Positions 17,301-25,481 are shown, counted from the stretch's first letter. The stretch is 64,000 nucleotides of DNA from Methylobacterium sp. Leaf117 (GCF_001422985.1 NZ_LMNL01000034.1:517188-581187), one strand, 5' to 3'. The notes: a model not told the origin generated them from the sequence alone. Numbers and translations: made by a program.

Positions 17301-17541
17301 GAAGTCGGCGCAGATCCAGGCCGGCTCGATCTCGCGGCTGCGCGACGAAGTGGTTCAGAACCCGGAACTCGCGGCCCGTCTGCTGGAGGACTACAACCCG
17401 GCGACATACTCGGCCAAGCGCCGGGAGTTGCAGACGGCTTTCGGCGCCCGCGCCACCACAGCCATCCGGTTGTTCGACGAGGCCCACGACGAACAGGAGC
17501 GACCGGAGGCGGCGGCAGTCCGGCGCGGGGCGTCCCGATGA
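14317..17541 (+). CDS. Large virion/ejection-like protein of phage type
   Basis: The 1,074-residue protein is rich in Ala, Gly and Arg. Its N-terminus carries two DPxxxFPDAPQ units (residues about 35-65). Two similar modules follow at about 70-95 and 110-145: IDFEGRRISVPGDATDDEIR and IEVEAPDGSIVEF, then PAGTSDDVMSKAM. Such N-termini are common in large proteins of phage virions that are injected with DNA. A small-residue-rich stretch at 275-370 could insert into membranes, and the rest is charged helices. It has no recognised enzymatic motif. It is striking because no capsid, portal or tail gene is near. A host-interaction effector is an alternative. Confidence 0.55.
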   Translation: MELNARPAIDPALNRLLVDRIMGRPAFAPAPARSADPWDAFPDAPQAPAKSVDPFAEFPDAPQAAAAPKPGRLIDFEGRRISVPGDATDDEIREILSTPPAKATPPSAGIIEVEAPDGSIVEFPAGTSDDVMSKAMRDTFGGPTSRATPPAAPAEAGGFMSTIGGMAKAGAQGVVSGLNTLADAPVHAVNQAPRLLNINGGLVNKIMGREVVPTFGPISDNPLLPSDIIQAGPRAAGAKEYRPNGLAERILNRVGQEVGASAVPAAGALVAGGRLGLQGARALATSENPLAALAYGPVEAAAANPSGMLTREALGAGAAGTGAGIANEAARAVTGDDVNPISDLAGSAAGVSALAVAKPILGAVGSLASAARGSTRFADDVARESVAHEIIANSGHAQAQVAGGIDRGAIDAQPLADQLRRPSTAESTIPGYRSDIADRSGDPGLAAYVFGHTAANPGLDTVRRAANQQAIGDRMAELAPTGSSGQFRADLQGGVDRRVAAVESQAEIAQRTLDEHAQRLASTMTGEARGADIRAALARAADEARAGVRQAYEPINRATTSVDVAPLAERFSGIDEALSVAERQRFRPAEASIPDRLIGPAEAAGPVDTGILDASGRPITREPAPGNSRQPLREVTGLRSALTDDARAARTANRPAEARIIDQHVTALDEYLDQAVPEGLRGQYDAARATRRDFADRFERPQNAVAQVLGERQGVYDVPDSGVAPRFAQSEEGRLSDLRQLMSEAGGDARVRPALRDQFLANIRDRGLLDRPDQLGAYLDRHATLLDQLPGLRDEITAGGQASRAASEARGAADATRRDLTTPGRSPEAAYLRYDEAGTVRSMRTVLGAAKPAEAAERLLATAGTNPEHARTAFWEALKDRATVDGGVNQPKQISGRRGNDFLNDPQTKAVAEVLYRDKPEQLRDITDVFDALAGANSATRARRPGSSGTAQGMRAGYDAALSAASISSRLRSVHRGQLSPTIAGIDLLATYLRRKSAQIQAGSISRLRDEVVQNPELAARLLEDYNPATYSAKRRELQTAFGARATTAIRLFDEAHDEQERPEAAAVRRGASR

Positions 17542-18010
17542 TGGCTGTGTGCAGCGATCCGGGCGCGTGGCGCGACCTTGAGCGGCGTGTTGCCTACGCG
17601 CGACGGGCGCCCGGGGCTTTCCCCGGTGCCTCAACTACCGAGGATTCTTCGGTAGTTGCTCCCGCCACCCCATCCGTCCTTGACTAGGAGCGCGGCCATC
17701 CAGCGGCCCGAGGCGACGATGCCGGCTCCAGACCGCGCTTCCGCCTGCCGGCATGAGGTCGTCGCCGCGACTGCCACCACCCGCTCGCGCAGATCCTGAC
17801 TTTAGGGCCGCCCCATCGGTCGCTCCTCACCCAGAGCGTTCAGTGAATCAGCCCATCACCTCAGTGTGCGATTATGCCTTATCGACGCAGCGCGAACCGA
17901 AAACGCTCTAGTTTTCCGTTATCGTGCCGTGCACGAGGAACGATCAACGTGGCGAGGCCTATATCTGCGCAAGTCGCCAAGCTACGAAGATATAAGACGG
18001 TATCAAGGGC
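17542..18010. other. Intergenic stretch between the large phage-like gene and ietS, with one hairpin
   Basis: No convincing gene. A perfect 10-bp inverted repeat (CAACTACCGA / TCGGTAGTTG, 17632-17658, 7-base loop) lies 91 bases after the upstream stop and may act as a terminator although it has no T run. The right part contains only weak frames. Confidence 0.5.
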
Positions 18011-20536
18011 TCACACCGCTATCGGCACCTGCGGCTGGAGCAGGATCTGGTTGCGGACTTGCGCATAGATCTGGGCTGCGCCGGGCATCTCGATCGTGAC
18101 GGCGAGGCCGAAGGGTACCGGCTCGTCGATCCGCGATCCCTGATCCTTTTCCCGTTGAATTTGAAGGGGGATGGTGGGGCCGCCGGCAAGATCGCCGATC
18201 TTCGCATCGCACCAGCGGCGATGGACGATGGTGCCACCCTCAGACTGGCTATTAGACGGTTGCCCCGTGGTAGTGGCGATGCCGGCACTATCCAGCGAGT
18301 CCTGTCTTAGCGCCGCAATCTTGAGCTTGACCGCACGATAGGCAAGATGCCCAGGCCGGACCGGCGCCATCCAGGCCAGCGTGACTCGCACCTCACGAAA
18401 GTTCGCCTGTGCACCGAGCGATGCGGGAACCGGCACGTCGAAGACAATCGCGCCCTCGGGACCGAGGCTACCCGTGGCCCATACGGTCGCGCGGTCATCG
18501 GCACAGGCGACAGCATTGTCGGGGTCCATGAAACCATAGCCGAGATGGCGGCAGACCTCGCGGCGCCAATGCTCATGGTGCATCGTGCCTTGGGGATCAA
18601 CGATGGGGCGAATGAACTGTTCAGCATCACGCCACGACGCGCAATGCACGAGCATGGCCTTGATGAGCACGGCGCGCTCGGCGAACGGCATCGGTCCGAT
18701 CAGTTGCGGATAGGCGCTTTCAAGCCCGTCGAAGATGCGGTGTGCGGTATGGGTAGCGAGGGCGTTTGCTCCGCTGGTGCCGATCGTGAAATGCGTGCCG
18801 GTAGCTGCGTCACTATCGGGAGCAGCAACTTTAAGCCCCCAGAAGCGGCTGGGGTTGGGGTGACTGAGCAGGGACAGCGGCGGCGCCTGCGGAACGAAGC
18901 GCGCTGGCTGGCGACCGCCCGAGACCAATATGTCTGGTTTGGTGCTGCGGCTATGGCCCAACCCCAGCCGCGAGGACAGATTAGGCATTTCCTGACCGGA
19001 GTAAGGCGTGAACGGACTGACTCCGCCGAATGGCACGGCGACGGCATCGCGATGCCAGGCCCCTATGCAAAGCGCGTTGAGGCTGTCTGCCGGGGCGAGT
19101 AGGCGCCGATCGGCCTTCAAGCCGTCGAGAGCGCGCAACACTGCCTGATTGCGATCATGCGGTGGTGCGGCGTGGAAGGCTGCTTCATTCGCATATCCCG
19201 AAACCGAGATGGGTTCGCTGATATTGCCAGCGCTAACCAAGAATAGGATACCATAGCTATAAGATAGATGGTCGAGCGCACGGCCCCAGGTGGAAATCTT
19301 ACCCGCGAACGGGCGGGTCCGATCGCCCAACGATAGATTGACGATAAAGACCTGCGATCCGCCGCCAGCCCGCATCCGCATAACCGCCTCGACGATAACG
19401 TCGATTACGAGCCGGTCGTCGTCGAATAGTTCGCCGCCGAAGGCAGGCGCATACATGACCGGGCGGAAATAGATGCGTCGGCTGATCGGCGATGGCGGAT
19501 CGTTGAGGTCGCCATGCACGGCAAGCGACGCCATGGCGGTGCCGTGAACGCGCGCGCCGACCGCTTTGGCTTCGAGATCGACTGGGTCGTCGACCATGAG
19601 CCGTCCGGCGAGCAGCGGATGCGCCTGGAGCGGCACGGCATCGAAGATGGCAGCAATCGGTTCCGCTGCACCTGGGGCGAGCGGCACCGGGGTCATAGCG
19701 TCGTGATCGCCGGTGTCGATCGGTGCACCCACGCTTTGCGGGACGATTGCGGCGACGGGATCGGCGCCGGCGAGCGAGTGGGGATCGAGGGCGGCAATGC
19801 GCCGAATTTCACGAGCGGGAATGTCGGCCAGCACAGCGTGATAGGCGAAGGCGGAATGCGCGGCACGGTGGATCACAGCGCCACCTGCCGCCGCTATCGC
19901 TGCTGTGATCGTCCTCTCGATCGCGGCGCGGACCGCCGCCGACTGACGGAAGAGAAGTTCGATTTCGACGCGGACGAGAAATTCGTCGGGCGCGCCGTCC
20001 ACCACCGCCTTGAAATAAGCGCGGTTCTGGGGCGACACGCGGTCGCCCGGTCCCCAGGGGCGGATCGCCTTCAAGTGAAGGAACAGGTCGCGCCACGGGC
20101 CATAGCCATGAGGGACGGTGCCGGCCTTTTCCCATCCTTCCCACAGCGACACGATCTCGCGCAGCGCGGCAAGTTGAGGAACGAGCAGGTAGAATTCGGG
20201 ATTTTTGTCGAACTCGTCGGCTGCAAGCTCTTCCTCTCCGGCAAATTCCAGGCCGGCTATCCGGGCGACCGCACCAGCAAAATTCTGAATGGAGTCGGTG
20301 ACTTCCAGCACAAGCATACGTTCGGGTGCGAGAGCTTTGGGATCGCCATGAAGCGCGAGCGCGGGGTTGTCGGCGTTGAGGACGTTCCGCAGGTTGTGAA
20401 ACACCGGACCATGGACGGCGATCTGGTTGGCTTGGCTAAAGGAGCGTTTCTCACCGGCACCCCCACCGCCGCGGCGACGTTGAGCAGCTTTGGGATCGTT
20501 AAGACGAAGAAACGGCTTGTTCGTATCGTGCGGCAT
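18011..20536 (-). CDS. ietS: IetS-like subtilisin (S8) protease of a two-gene defence / toxin-antitoxin system
   Basis: The 841-residue cytoplasmic-type S8 serine protease has no signal peptide. The triad is visible as Asp299 (AAIFDAVPL), His331 (ARVHGTAMAS) and Ser588 (IGTSGANALA), with the oxyanion Asn438 in VSAGN. About 290 residues precede the catalytic domain and about 200 follow it, the long format of AAA-associated subtilases. The gene lies directly behind an AAA ATPase and overlaps it by 38 bases. The pair matches IetA-IetS, described as a plasmid toxin-antitoxin module (protease as toxin) and later as an anti-phage system. Target proteins are unknown. Confidence 0.85.
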   Translation of the reverse strand: MPHDTNKPFLRLNDPKAAQRRRGGGGAGEKRSFSQANQIAVHGPVFHNLRNVLNADNPALALHGDPKALAPERMLVLEVTDSIQNFAGAVARIAGLEFAGEEELAADEFDKNPEFYLLVPQLAALREIVSLWEGWEKAGTVPHGYGPWRDLFLHLKAIRPWGPGDRVSPQNRAYFKAVVDGAPDEFLVRVEIELLFRQSAAVRAAIERTITAAIAAAGGAVIHRAAHSAFAYHAVLADIPAREIRRIAALDPHSLAGADPVAAIVPQSVGAPIDTGDHDAMTPVPLAPGAAEPIAAIFDAVPLQAHPLLAGRLMVDDPVDLEAKAVGARVHGTAMASLAVHGDLNDPPSPISRRIYFRPVMYAPAFGGELFDDDRLVIDVIVEAVMRMRAGGGSQVFIVNLSLGDRTRPFAGKISTWGRALDHLSYSYGILFLVSAGNISEPISVSGYANEAAFHAAPPHDRNQAVLRALDGLKADRRLLAPADSLNALCIGAWHRDAVAVPFGGVSPFTPYSGQEMPNLSSRLGLGHSRSTKPDILVSGGRQPARFVPQAPPLSLLSHPNPSRFWGLKVAAPDSDAATGTHFTIGTSGANALATHTAHRIFDGLESAYPQLIGPMPFAERAVLIKAMLVHCASWRDAEQFIRPIVDPQGTMHHEHWRREVCRHLGYGFMDPDNAVACADDRATVWATGSLGPEGAIVFDVPVPASLGAQANFREVRVTLAWMAPVRPGHLAYRAVKLKIAALRQDSLDSAGIATTTGQPSNSQSEGGTIVHRRWCDAKIGDLAGGPTIPLQIQREKDQGSRIDEPVPFGLAVTIEMPGAAQIYAQVRNQILLQPQVPIAV

Positions 20537-21548
20537 CTACTTGGTCTATCCTAACCCGTGTCGACCAAAAATCGATCTGTTCTCGAAGGATATCGCGAAT
20601 GCTGCGCGAGCCAAGTGAAAGAATATGCTGCCGCCGAATTGTCTGGCAAAATTCTAGTGCTTCGGCATAGCTTATTGAGCCAAGTTTCGTTGCCACGGTT
20701 TCAGGGGGTATCCCCGGACCGTCTGGCCACAGGGCAAATTGCCGGCCGAGGAAGATCGCCAGCGCATCGTGCGATGGCTGGGGCAGCGACAGGCGCAGTT
20801 GGAAGCGGCGCCAGACGGCACGGTCAAGTAATTCGGCGTGATTGGTCGCCGCGACCGTCACGACATAGCTGGGCAACTGATCAATCTGCATCAGCAGAAA
20901 GGAAACGACACGCTTGATCTCCCCCGTTTCATGGATGTCGCCGCGCTCCTTACCGATCGAATCGAATTCATCGAAGAACAACACACACGGCACGGTGCGG
21001 GCATAGTCGAACAGTCGTGCGAGCCGCGTGTTGGTTTCTCCAAGGTAAGACCCAACCAGCGCGTCATAGCGCACGGTGAAGAACTGGACGGCGAGTGCTT
21101 CCGCGATCGCCTCAGCAATTGATGTCTTTCCGTTGCCGGGGGGGCCGGACAGCAGCACGCGATGGCGAGGCTGTATGCCGTGGGCGCGCAGCAGATCGGC
21201 GCGGTGCTGCTCCTCAACTAATTGCCCAACCTGATGCTTTACCGGTAGCGGAAGAATCAGGTCTTCAAGCCGCTGGCGCGGCTCGGTTTCAAGGATCGTG
21301 TCGCGCCCGGCATGGCTACTTGGGACTGGGCGTACCGGCGATGTGACTGCCACGGTATTCAAGGCGCGCTGAAGCCGGTCAGCCAGCACATTGTGGTTCT
21401 TAGTCCGTTCGTCGGCGACCGCGGCCTCAACCGATGATCGCAACGCAGCCTGATCGCCGGACGCCCCCGCCCGCACGATTGATAGGAGAAGATCGCTTCT
21501 CGCCACCGCCTTTTCCGTCCTTATCGTCTGTGTCGCCCGTGATATCAT
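20499..21548 (-). CDS. ietA: IetA-like AAA ATPase, partner of the S8 protease
   Basis: The 349-residue AAA+ ATPase has its Walker A motif at 135-142 (GPPGNGKT) and Walker B at 188-194 (CVLFFDE). Sensor 1 is Asn236 (AATNH), with an arginine-finger candidate at 247-248 (AVWRRF). The first 110 residues are a helical, non-AAA domain that probably recognises the partner or trigger. The next gene is the long subtilisin, overlapping by 38 bases on the same strand. In the IetAS family the ATPase restrains or controls the toxic protease; how phage infection releases it is not established here. No ribosome-binding site is obvious upstream. Confidence 0.85.
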   Translation of the reverse strand: MISRATQTIRTEKAVARSDLLLSIVRAGASGDQAALRSSVEAAVADERTKNHNVLADRLQRALNTVAVTSPVRPVPSSHAGRDTILETEPRQRLEDLILPLPVKHQVGQLVEEQHRADLLRAHGIQPRHRVLLSGPPGNGKTSIAEAIAEALAVQFFTVRYDALVGSYLGETNTRLARLFDYARTVPCVLFFDEFDSIGKERGDIHETGEIKRVVSFLLMQIDQLPSYVVTVAATNHAELLDRAVWRRFQLRLSLPQPSHDALAIFLGRQFALWPDGPGIPPETVATKLGSISYAEALEFCQTIRRQHILSLGSRSIRDILREQIDFWSTRVRIDQVDAARYEQAVSSS

Positions 21549-21874
21549 GATGTGCCAACATCGTCACGGGTCGGCGGGGTGGGACGCCCATCTCACATGC
21601 GAGCCGATATTAAACTAGGCCCCGGAGGAGAATGCCGCGGATCCGTTACCGCTGGGGCAAGGAACCTCGATTCCCGAAGCTCCAAATCGGGAATGCCTAC
21701 CAAGGTTCAGGGTGTCGATCCTTGAAGCGCACGCCGGCTCCGCCCCCGTTCTTCGGAATGAACTCAAGTCGGGCTTTCTCAAAGGCGAGCCCCAAGAGGT
21801 TCCGATTGCTGTCTCGCATCTCGCCACCGACGCAGCTTCCGAGCGGTGTCGCTTTGATGCTACCTCGCCGGAGG
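21549..21874. other. Intergenic region upstream of ietA
   Basis: It probably holds the promoter of the ietA-ietS operon; a TTTAATAT element (reverse of 21609-21616) is the only promoter-like word seen. A plus-strand ATG at 21632 has a fine GGAGGAGA in front, but its frame is low complexity and runs antisense through the next gene, so no CDS is called. Confidence 0.4.
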
Positions 21875-22141
21875 TCACGCCGCGTCCTCGCTATCCCGCG
21901 CCGCCGGCCGATCAGTCCGGACCTCGGTGAACGGCTTCGCCAGCACCACCCGGCCGCTCTGGTCGTAGACCTCGACCCACCAATCCGACCAATCGAGGCG
22001 CCCGCCGTGCATCATCAGTTCGAGCGCGACCCGCTCGGCCTGGAGGCGCACCAGCGCCAGCGTCGGCAGCCGCCGGCCGCGCAGATCGGCGACGAGATCG
22101 TGCCCATCCGTGCAGTGGAAGCGGTAAAGCCGCGTCGGCAT
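21875..22141 (-). CDS. DUF6894-type small protein
   Basis: The 88-residue protein from ATG 22141 begins MPTRLYRFHCTDGHDLVADL and continues LPTLALVRLQAERVALELMM. It matches the pattern of DUF6894 proteins (short beta start with a Y-F-H-x-x-D-G motif, then a helix), which are numerous in Methylobacterium and Bradyrhizobium. A later segment, WWVEVYDQSGRVVLAKPF, supports the fold. The function of the family is unknown. It is divergent from the SOS operon. Confidence 0.7.
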   Translation of the reverse strand: MPTRLYRFHCTDGHDLVADLRGRRLPTLALVRLQAERVALELMMHGGRLDWSDWWVEVYDQSGRVVLAKPFTEVRTDRPAARDSEDAA

Positions 22142-22229
22142 TGATTTTCTACCCCGCGCTCCACAGGCGTCCACCGCCCTGTTTCTCGGCTTGGCCGTTT
22201 CGATTGAACCACGCCCAGCGATGCGCTTT

Positions 22230-22244
22230 GTTCCCGTTGTGTTC
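22230..22244 (+). promoter_or_regulatory. LexA (SOS) box GTTC-N7-GTTC
   Basis: GTTC at 22230-22233 and 22241-22244 are separated by exactly seven bases, the alphaproteobacterial LexA operator. The box ends 20 bases before the first gene of the umuD-umuC operon, so DNA damage should induce all three genes. Confidence 0.8.
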
Positions 22245-22264
22245 TAACAGCAGCCGGACGCGCA

Positions 22265-22498
22265 ATGCAGGCCCAGCCCAACGAACCCCCTGTGGACATC
22301 CGCCTGACCGAGGCGGAGACGATCGCGCTTGCCTACCATCGCGCCGCGCGCGGCGACGCCTGGGCCGCCCTCGTGCAGGCGGTCGAAGATGCGCTCGGCG
22401 ATCTGGCGGATGCCGAACGCCAGACAGCGCAGCAGCGCCGCCTCATCTCGCGGGGCTACATCCGTGACGGCGCGATTAGCCCAGGCGCCGGCCGATGA
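22265..22498 (+). CDS. Small helical protein, first gene of the SOS operon
   Basis: The 77-residue product starts 21 bases downstream of the LexA box and its stop overlaps the umuD start (ATGA). It is mostly helical and acidic ([38 protein letters not shown]) with no known domain. The position suggests a role in, or regulation of, translesion synthesis; no direct evidence for function is visible. Confidence 0.65.
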   Translation: MQAQPNEPPVDIRLTEAETIALAYHRAARGDAWAALVQAVEDALGDLADAERQTAQQRRLISRGYIRDGAISPGAGR

Positions 22499-22950
22499 AG
22501 CTGCTCCAGATCGCGGAGCTGCCGCCTCATGGCGCCAGCACGGTTCGCATCCCGATCCAGGGCGCCGCGCTCTGCGCCGGCTTCCCATCGCCGGCCGACG
22601 ACTTTCTAGAGGGCTCTCTGGAGCTGCCGCGCTGGCTCGCGCCGAACCCACCCGCCACCTTCGCCTGGAACATCTCCGGCGACAGCATGCGCGGGGCCGG
22701 CATCTTCGACCGGGATCTGGCGGTGGCCGATCGCAGCCTCAAGCCCGGCAACGGCAGCGTCGTGGTGGCGATCGTCGATGGCACCATGAGCCTGAAGCGC
22801 CTCGTCATCGAGGGCAACGTCGCGCGCCTCGCCTTCGACAATCCCGACCTGCCGGCCTTCGCCGTCGAGGACCTGATCGAGGGCGAGATCTGGGGCGTGG
22901 TGCGCTTCTCGATCCGCTGGCACGTGGCGCGCGCCGGGCTGGTGCGATGA
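22495..22950 (+). CDS. umuD: UmuD-like S24 peptidase, translesion polymerase accessory protein
   Basis: The 151-residue protein would be self-cleaved under RecA stimulation and then activate UmuC. The catalytic Ser64 lies in SGDSM and Lys101 in GTMSLKRL, with spacing as in E. coli UmuD (Ser60, Lys97). The expected cleavage site is Ala28-Gly29 in [12 protein letters not shown], where E. coli has Cys-Gly. It overlaps both the small gene before it and umuC after it (ATGA in both cases). Control by the LexA box at 22230 is expected. Confidence 0.9.
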   Translation: MKLLQIAELPPHGASTVRIPIQGAALCAGFPSPADDFLEGSLELPRWLAPNPPATFAWNISGDSMRGAGIFDRDLAVADRSLKPGNGSVVVAIVDGTMSLKRLVIEGNVARLAFDNPDLPAFAVEDLIEGEIWGVVRFSIRWHVARAGLVR

Positions 22951-24239
22951 GCCGGGCCATCGCGCTGATCGACGGCAACAGCTTCTATTGCTCCTGCGAA
23001 CGGGTGTTCGATCCCAAGCTCGCCCGCGTGCCGGTAATCGTGCTCTCCAACAACGACGGCTGCGCCATCGCCCGCACTGCCGAGGCTAAGGCGCTCGGCA
23101 TCAAGATGGGTGATCCCTGGTTCAAGATCCGGCAGCAGTGCCAGCGCGAGGGCGTGCGGGTCTTCTCCTCGAACTACACCCTCTACGGCGACATGAGCGC
23201 CCGTACGAACGCGGTCTACCAGGACTTCTCGCCCGCGGTGGAGATCTACTCTATCGACGAGAGCTTCCTCGACCTCTCGGACGTGCGCGACCGGGACCGG
23301 GTGGCGCTCGCGCGGGATCTCCGCGCGACGGTGCGGGCCTGGACCGGCATCCCGACCTGCGTCGGCATCGGCCCGACGAAGACGCTGGCCAAGCTCGCCA
23401 ACCACATCGCCAAGACGATCCCCGATCTCGACGGGGTGTGCGACCTGACCGACCCCGTCGCCTACGATCACTGGCTCTGCCGGATCTCGGTGGCGGAGGT
23501 CTGGGGCATCGGCCGGGCATCGCTCGCCAAGCTGATCGGCCTCGGCGTCGACACGGTGGCGGACTTACGCGACCTCGACCCGCGCCCGGTGCGCAAGGCC
23601 ATGACGGTGGTGGGGGAGCGCATCATCTACGAACTGCGCGGGCTCGCCTGCCTGCCGCTCGAACTGATGCCGGCCCAGCGCAAGGGCTGCGCGGTGACCC
23701 GCTCGTTTTCTCGGCGCATCACCGAGCGCGAGACCCTGGAGCAAGCGGTCGCCGCCCATGCGACGCGGCTCGGCGAGAAGCTTCGGCGCGGCGGCCTCGG
23801 CACCACGCATGTGTCGGTCTTCTACCACACGAGCGAGCATGACCGCGGCGACCCGATGCGCTCGGTCTCCACCACCGTAACGCTGCCGGAAGCCACCAAC
23901 AACACGCTGGCGCTGATTAAGGCCGTGCAGGCGGGTGTGGCGCGCACCTGGCGCGAGGCGCCAGGCGAGCGTCCCTGGCGCTACAGCAAGGCCGGCGTGG
24001 TCACGACCGACCTGAAGCCGTTGGAGGATGCGCCGCGGGCTCTGATCGGCCAGCTCGACCGTGAGCGTAGCGCGCCGCTGATGGCAGCCATGGACGCCTG
24101 CAACGCACGCTTCGGCCGTGGCGCCGTCGTGCCGGCCCGGGCCGGCCTGACGGAGAAGCGCACTTGGTCGACGAAGTTCGAGATGCGCAGCCCGCGCTAC
24201 ACCACGCAGGTGACGGAGTTGCCGACAGCGCACGCTTGA
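22947..24239 (+). CDS. umuC: UmuC, Y-family DNA polymerase V catalytic subunit
   Basis: The 430-residue error-prone polymerase inserts bases opposite lesions. The N-terminus has the metal-binding Asp9 ([16 protein letters not shown]) and the catalytic pair Asp104-Glu105 in [10 protein letters not shown]. The thumb/HhH region is seen in [20 protein letters not shown], and the C-terminal part is of normal length. It starts inside the umuD stop. Mobile elements often carry umuDC, and the SOS box ties this one to host DNA damage. Confidence 0.95.
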   Translation: MSRAIALIDGNSFYCSCERVFDPKLARVPVIVLSNNDGCAIARTAEAKALGIKMGDPWFKIRQQCQREGVRVFSSNYTLYGDMSARTNAVYQDFSPAVEIYSIDESFLDLSDVRDRDRVALARDLRATVRAWTGIPTCVGIGPTKTLAKLANHIAKTIPDLDGVCDLTDPVAYDHWLCRISVAEVWGIGRASLAKLIGLGVDTVADLRDLDPRPVRKAMTVVGERIIYELRGLACLPLELMPAQRKGCAVTRSFSRRITERETLEQAVAAHATRLGEKLRRGGLGTTHVSVFYHTSEHDRGDPMRSVSTTVTLPEATNNTLALIKAVQAGVARTWREAPGERPWRYSKAGVVTTDLKPLEDAPRALIGQLDRERSAPLMAAMDACNARFGRGAVVPARAGLTEKRTWSTKFEMRSPRYTTQVTELPTAHA

Positions 24240-24522
24240 ATCAAGATTAGCGCTTGAATTGCTGCGAGCAACCGTGGCGGAGCAGTATCGTTTTCAGGCA
24301 GCACATAGATCCGAGATAAGGCGGTCGCGAGCGCTGCCTGCGCCGGCATACTACGGTCGTGGACACGAATAGGGACAAGCGAAAAAACGGGTTGCATTTG
24401 GAAAGCCCAGGCTACTGTGCCTGTTCGCTGACGAGTGAAAATTTCACCCGCGAGATTTAACAATCGTGTAGCCGATGATTAGTTGCGCCGCCCAGGCAAC
24501 TAAGGGCTGTTTGCGTCAATAC

Positions 24523-24789
24523 TCAAGCCTTCTCCGGCCGGGCCAGTAGGATCGCGGTGCGCACGGCCGCGCGGCGCAGGTGCTCGGTGGCCTCCTGGTT
24601 CGCCACGGTCGCCTTCGCCCATGGGTGCGCCTTGACCGCGGCCGCCACGTCGAGACTGTGCCCGTCGTTGAACCGGAACATGCTCACGGTCGGGTCGCGC
24701 ATGAACACGTCGACCGCGGCGACGACCTCGTCCTCGAGGATGGCCTTCGCCTTGTAGAGATCGCCGGTCGTGGGATGTGGATCAGCCAT
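24523..24789 (-). CDS. Conserved-looking small hypothetical protein
   Basis: The 88-residue product begins MADPHPTTGDLYKAKAILED and continues with EVVAAVDVFMRDPTVSMFRF and VAAAVKAHPWAKATVANQEA. It appears soluble and alpha-helical. Its codon usage matches the GC-rich neighbours. No family is recognised and no strong ribosome-binding site is visible. It lies between umuC and a secreted protein, near the right end of the island. Confidence 0.55.
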   Translation of the reverse strand: MADPHPTTGDLYKAKAILEDEVVAAVDVFMRDPTVSMFRFNDGHSLDVAAAVKAHPWAKATVANQEATEHLRRAAVRTAILLARPEKA

Positions 24790-24984
24790 GCGGAAGGGAT
24801 AGCATGCAGGGCCGCTGCGTCATCGCCCGAACGTCCAGAGCGGCACCGCGCCGCTGGGCCGGCCATCTGGCTTCGACCTCCGCGGCCGAACATCCGAAAT
24901 ACGCGAAGTTACCCGAAGCCGCTGTTCGCGCTCGGCTTCAGCCCTTCAAGCAGGTGCTCATAAAGGTCTTGCGTTCCGCGCCCT

Positions 24985-25257
24985 TCAGGCTCTTGGCCGA
25001 GGCATCGGCGTTGCACTTTTCATCTTCGCCTGCTGCGGCGTCAGCTCCTTCGCCGGTGTCGCGGTCTTGCCGGCGAGGCAGTCGGCCATGAAGCCCTTCC
25101 GTGCGCTGCCAGCAAGCTTCTGCGAGCCCGCATCGACGTTGCAGCTCTTCATCCGCTCCCGCTGGGCGCTCTGCGCTGCCGATGGGGCTGGTGTCTGGGC
25201 GAGCGCCGGAGCTGCAAGGCCGAGGATGATGGGAAGGACGAGGGAAAGAGCGCGCAT
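24985..25257 (-). CDS. PsiF-repeat secreted protein
   Basis: From ATG 25257 the 90-residue product has a signal peptide (MRALSLVLPIILGLAAPALA). It then has one PsiF-type repeat, RERMKSCNVDAGSQKL followed by ARKGFMADCLAG, whose two Cys residues probably form a disulfide. PsiF is a phosphate-starvation-inducible periplasmic protein of unknown function. A second PsiF-like protein occurs at 44555-44821 outside the island. It is the last gene before the right attachment site. Confidence 0.75.
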   Translation of the reverse strand: MRALSLVLPIILGLAAPALAQTPAPSAAQSAQRERMKSCNVDAGSQKLAGSARKGFMADCLAGKTATPAKELTPQQAKMKSATPMPRPRA

Positions 25258-25400
25258 CGACAGGGTGCTCCGGGACAACTTGTCCTACGGTAGCAGGGCA
25301 TCTTCAGGTCAGCGAGCTAGGGCACATGACGGTCCACAAGCACGGCTGTGTGGGCTCACTGTGTGAGATAAGCCGCCGGAACAGAGCTAAGTGCTTGATT

Positions 25401-25454
25401 TGATTGGCGCACCCGACACGATTCGAACGTGTGACCTTTGCCTTCGGAGGGCAA
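25401..25454. repeat. Right attachment site (54-bp direct repeat within tRNA-Arg)
   Basis: This stretch is identical to 3549-3602. From 25405 it is part of the intact tRNA-Arg gene. Confidence 0.9.
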
Positions 25455-25481
25455 CGCTCTATCCAGCTGAGCTACGGGTGC
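25405..25481 (-). tRNA. tRNA-Arg (anticodon CCG)
   Basis: The 77-nt minus-strand gene starts GCACCCGTAGCTCAGC and ends with an encoded CCA. The anticodon stem TTGCC/GGCAA encloses the loop CTCCGAA with anticodon CCG. The T-loop TTCGAAT is present. It reads CGG codons. Its 3' part is the island's integration target and is reconstituted intact here. Confidence 0.97.

Larger units (their letters stand above)
3549..25454. mobile_element. Integrative island in tRNA-Arg(CCG) with phage-satellite-like genes, IetAS and umuDC
   Basis: A perfect 54-bp direct repeat (3549-3602 and 25401-25454) bounds 21.9 kb. The right copy is the 3' portion of an intact tRNA-Arg gene, and the left copy is a displaced duplicate. 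A tyrosine integrase lies 107 bases inside the left end. The cargo includes small DNA-binding proteins, a DUF3987 primase, phage-type proteins, a serine recombinase, the AAA-ATPase/subtilisin pair and an SOS mutagenesis operon. Repeat, tRNA and integrase together are the classic signature of site-specific integration. No capsid, portal or tail genes and no conjugation genes were recognised. Confidence 0.9.

Noticed and set aside
21632..22144. Plus-strand frame with a good GGAGGAGA in front of its ATG
   Set aside because: The protein is low complexity and runs antisense through the well-supported DUF6894 gene.
7130..24239. CRISPR array or retron-like RNA in the island
   Set aside because: No regularly spaced repeats with unique spacers and no reverse transcriptase motif were seen.
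24197..24463. Minus-strand frame of 88 residues overlapping the umuC end
   Set aside because: No ribosome-binding site or recognisable domain, and it overlaps a strong gene.
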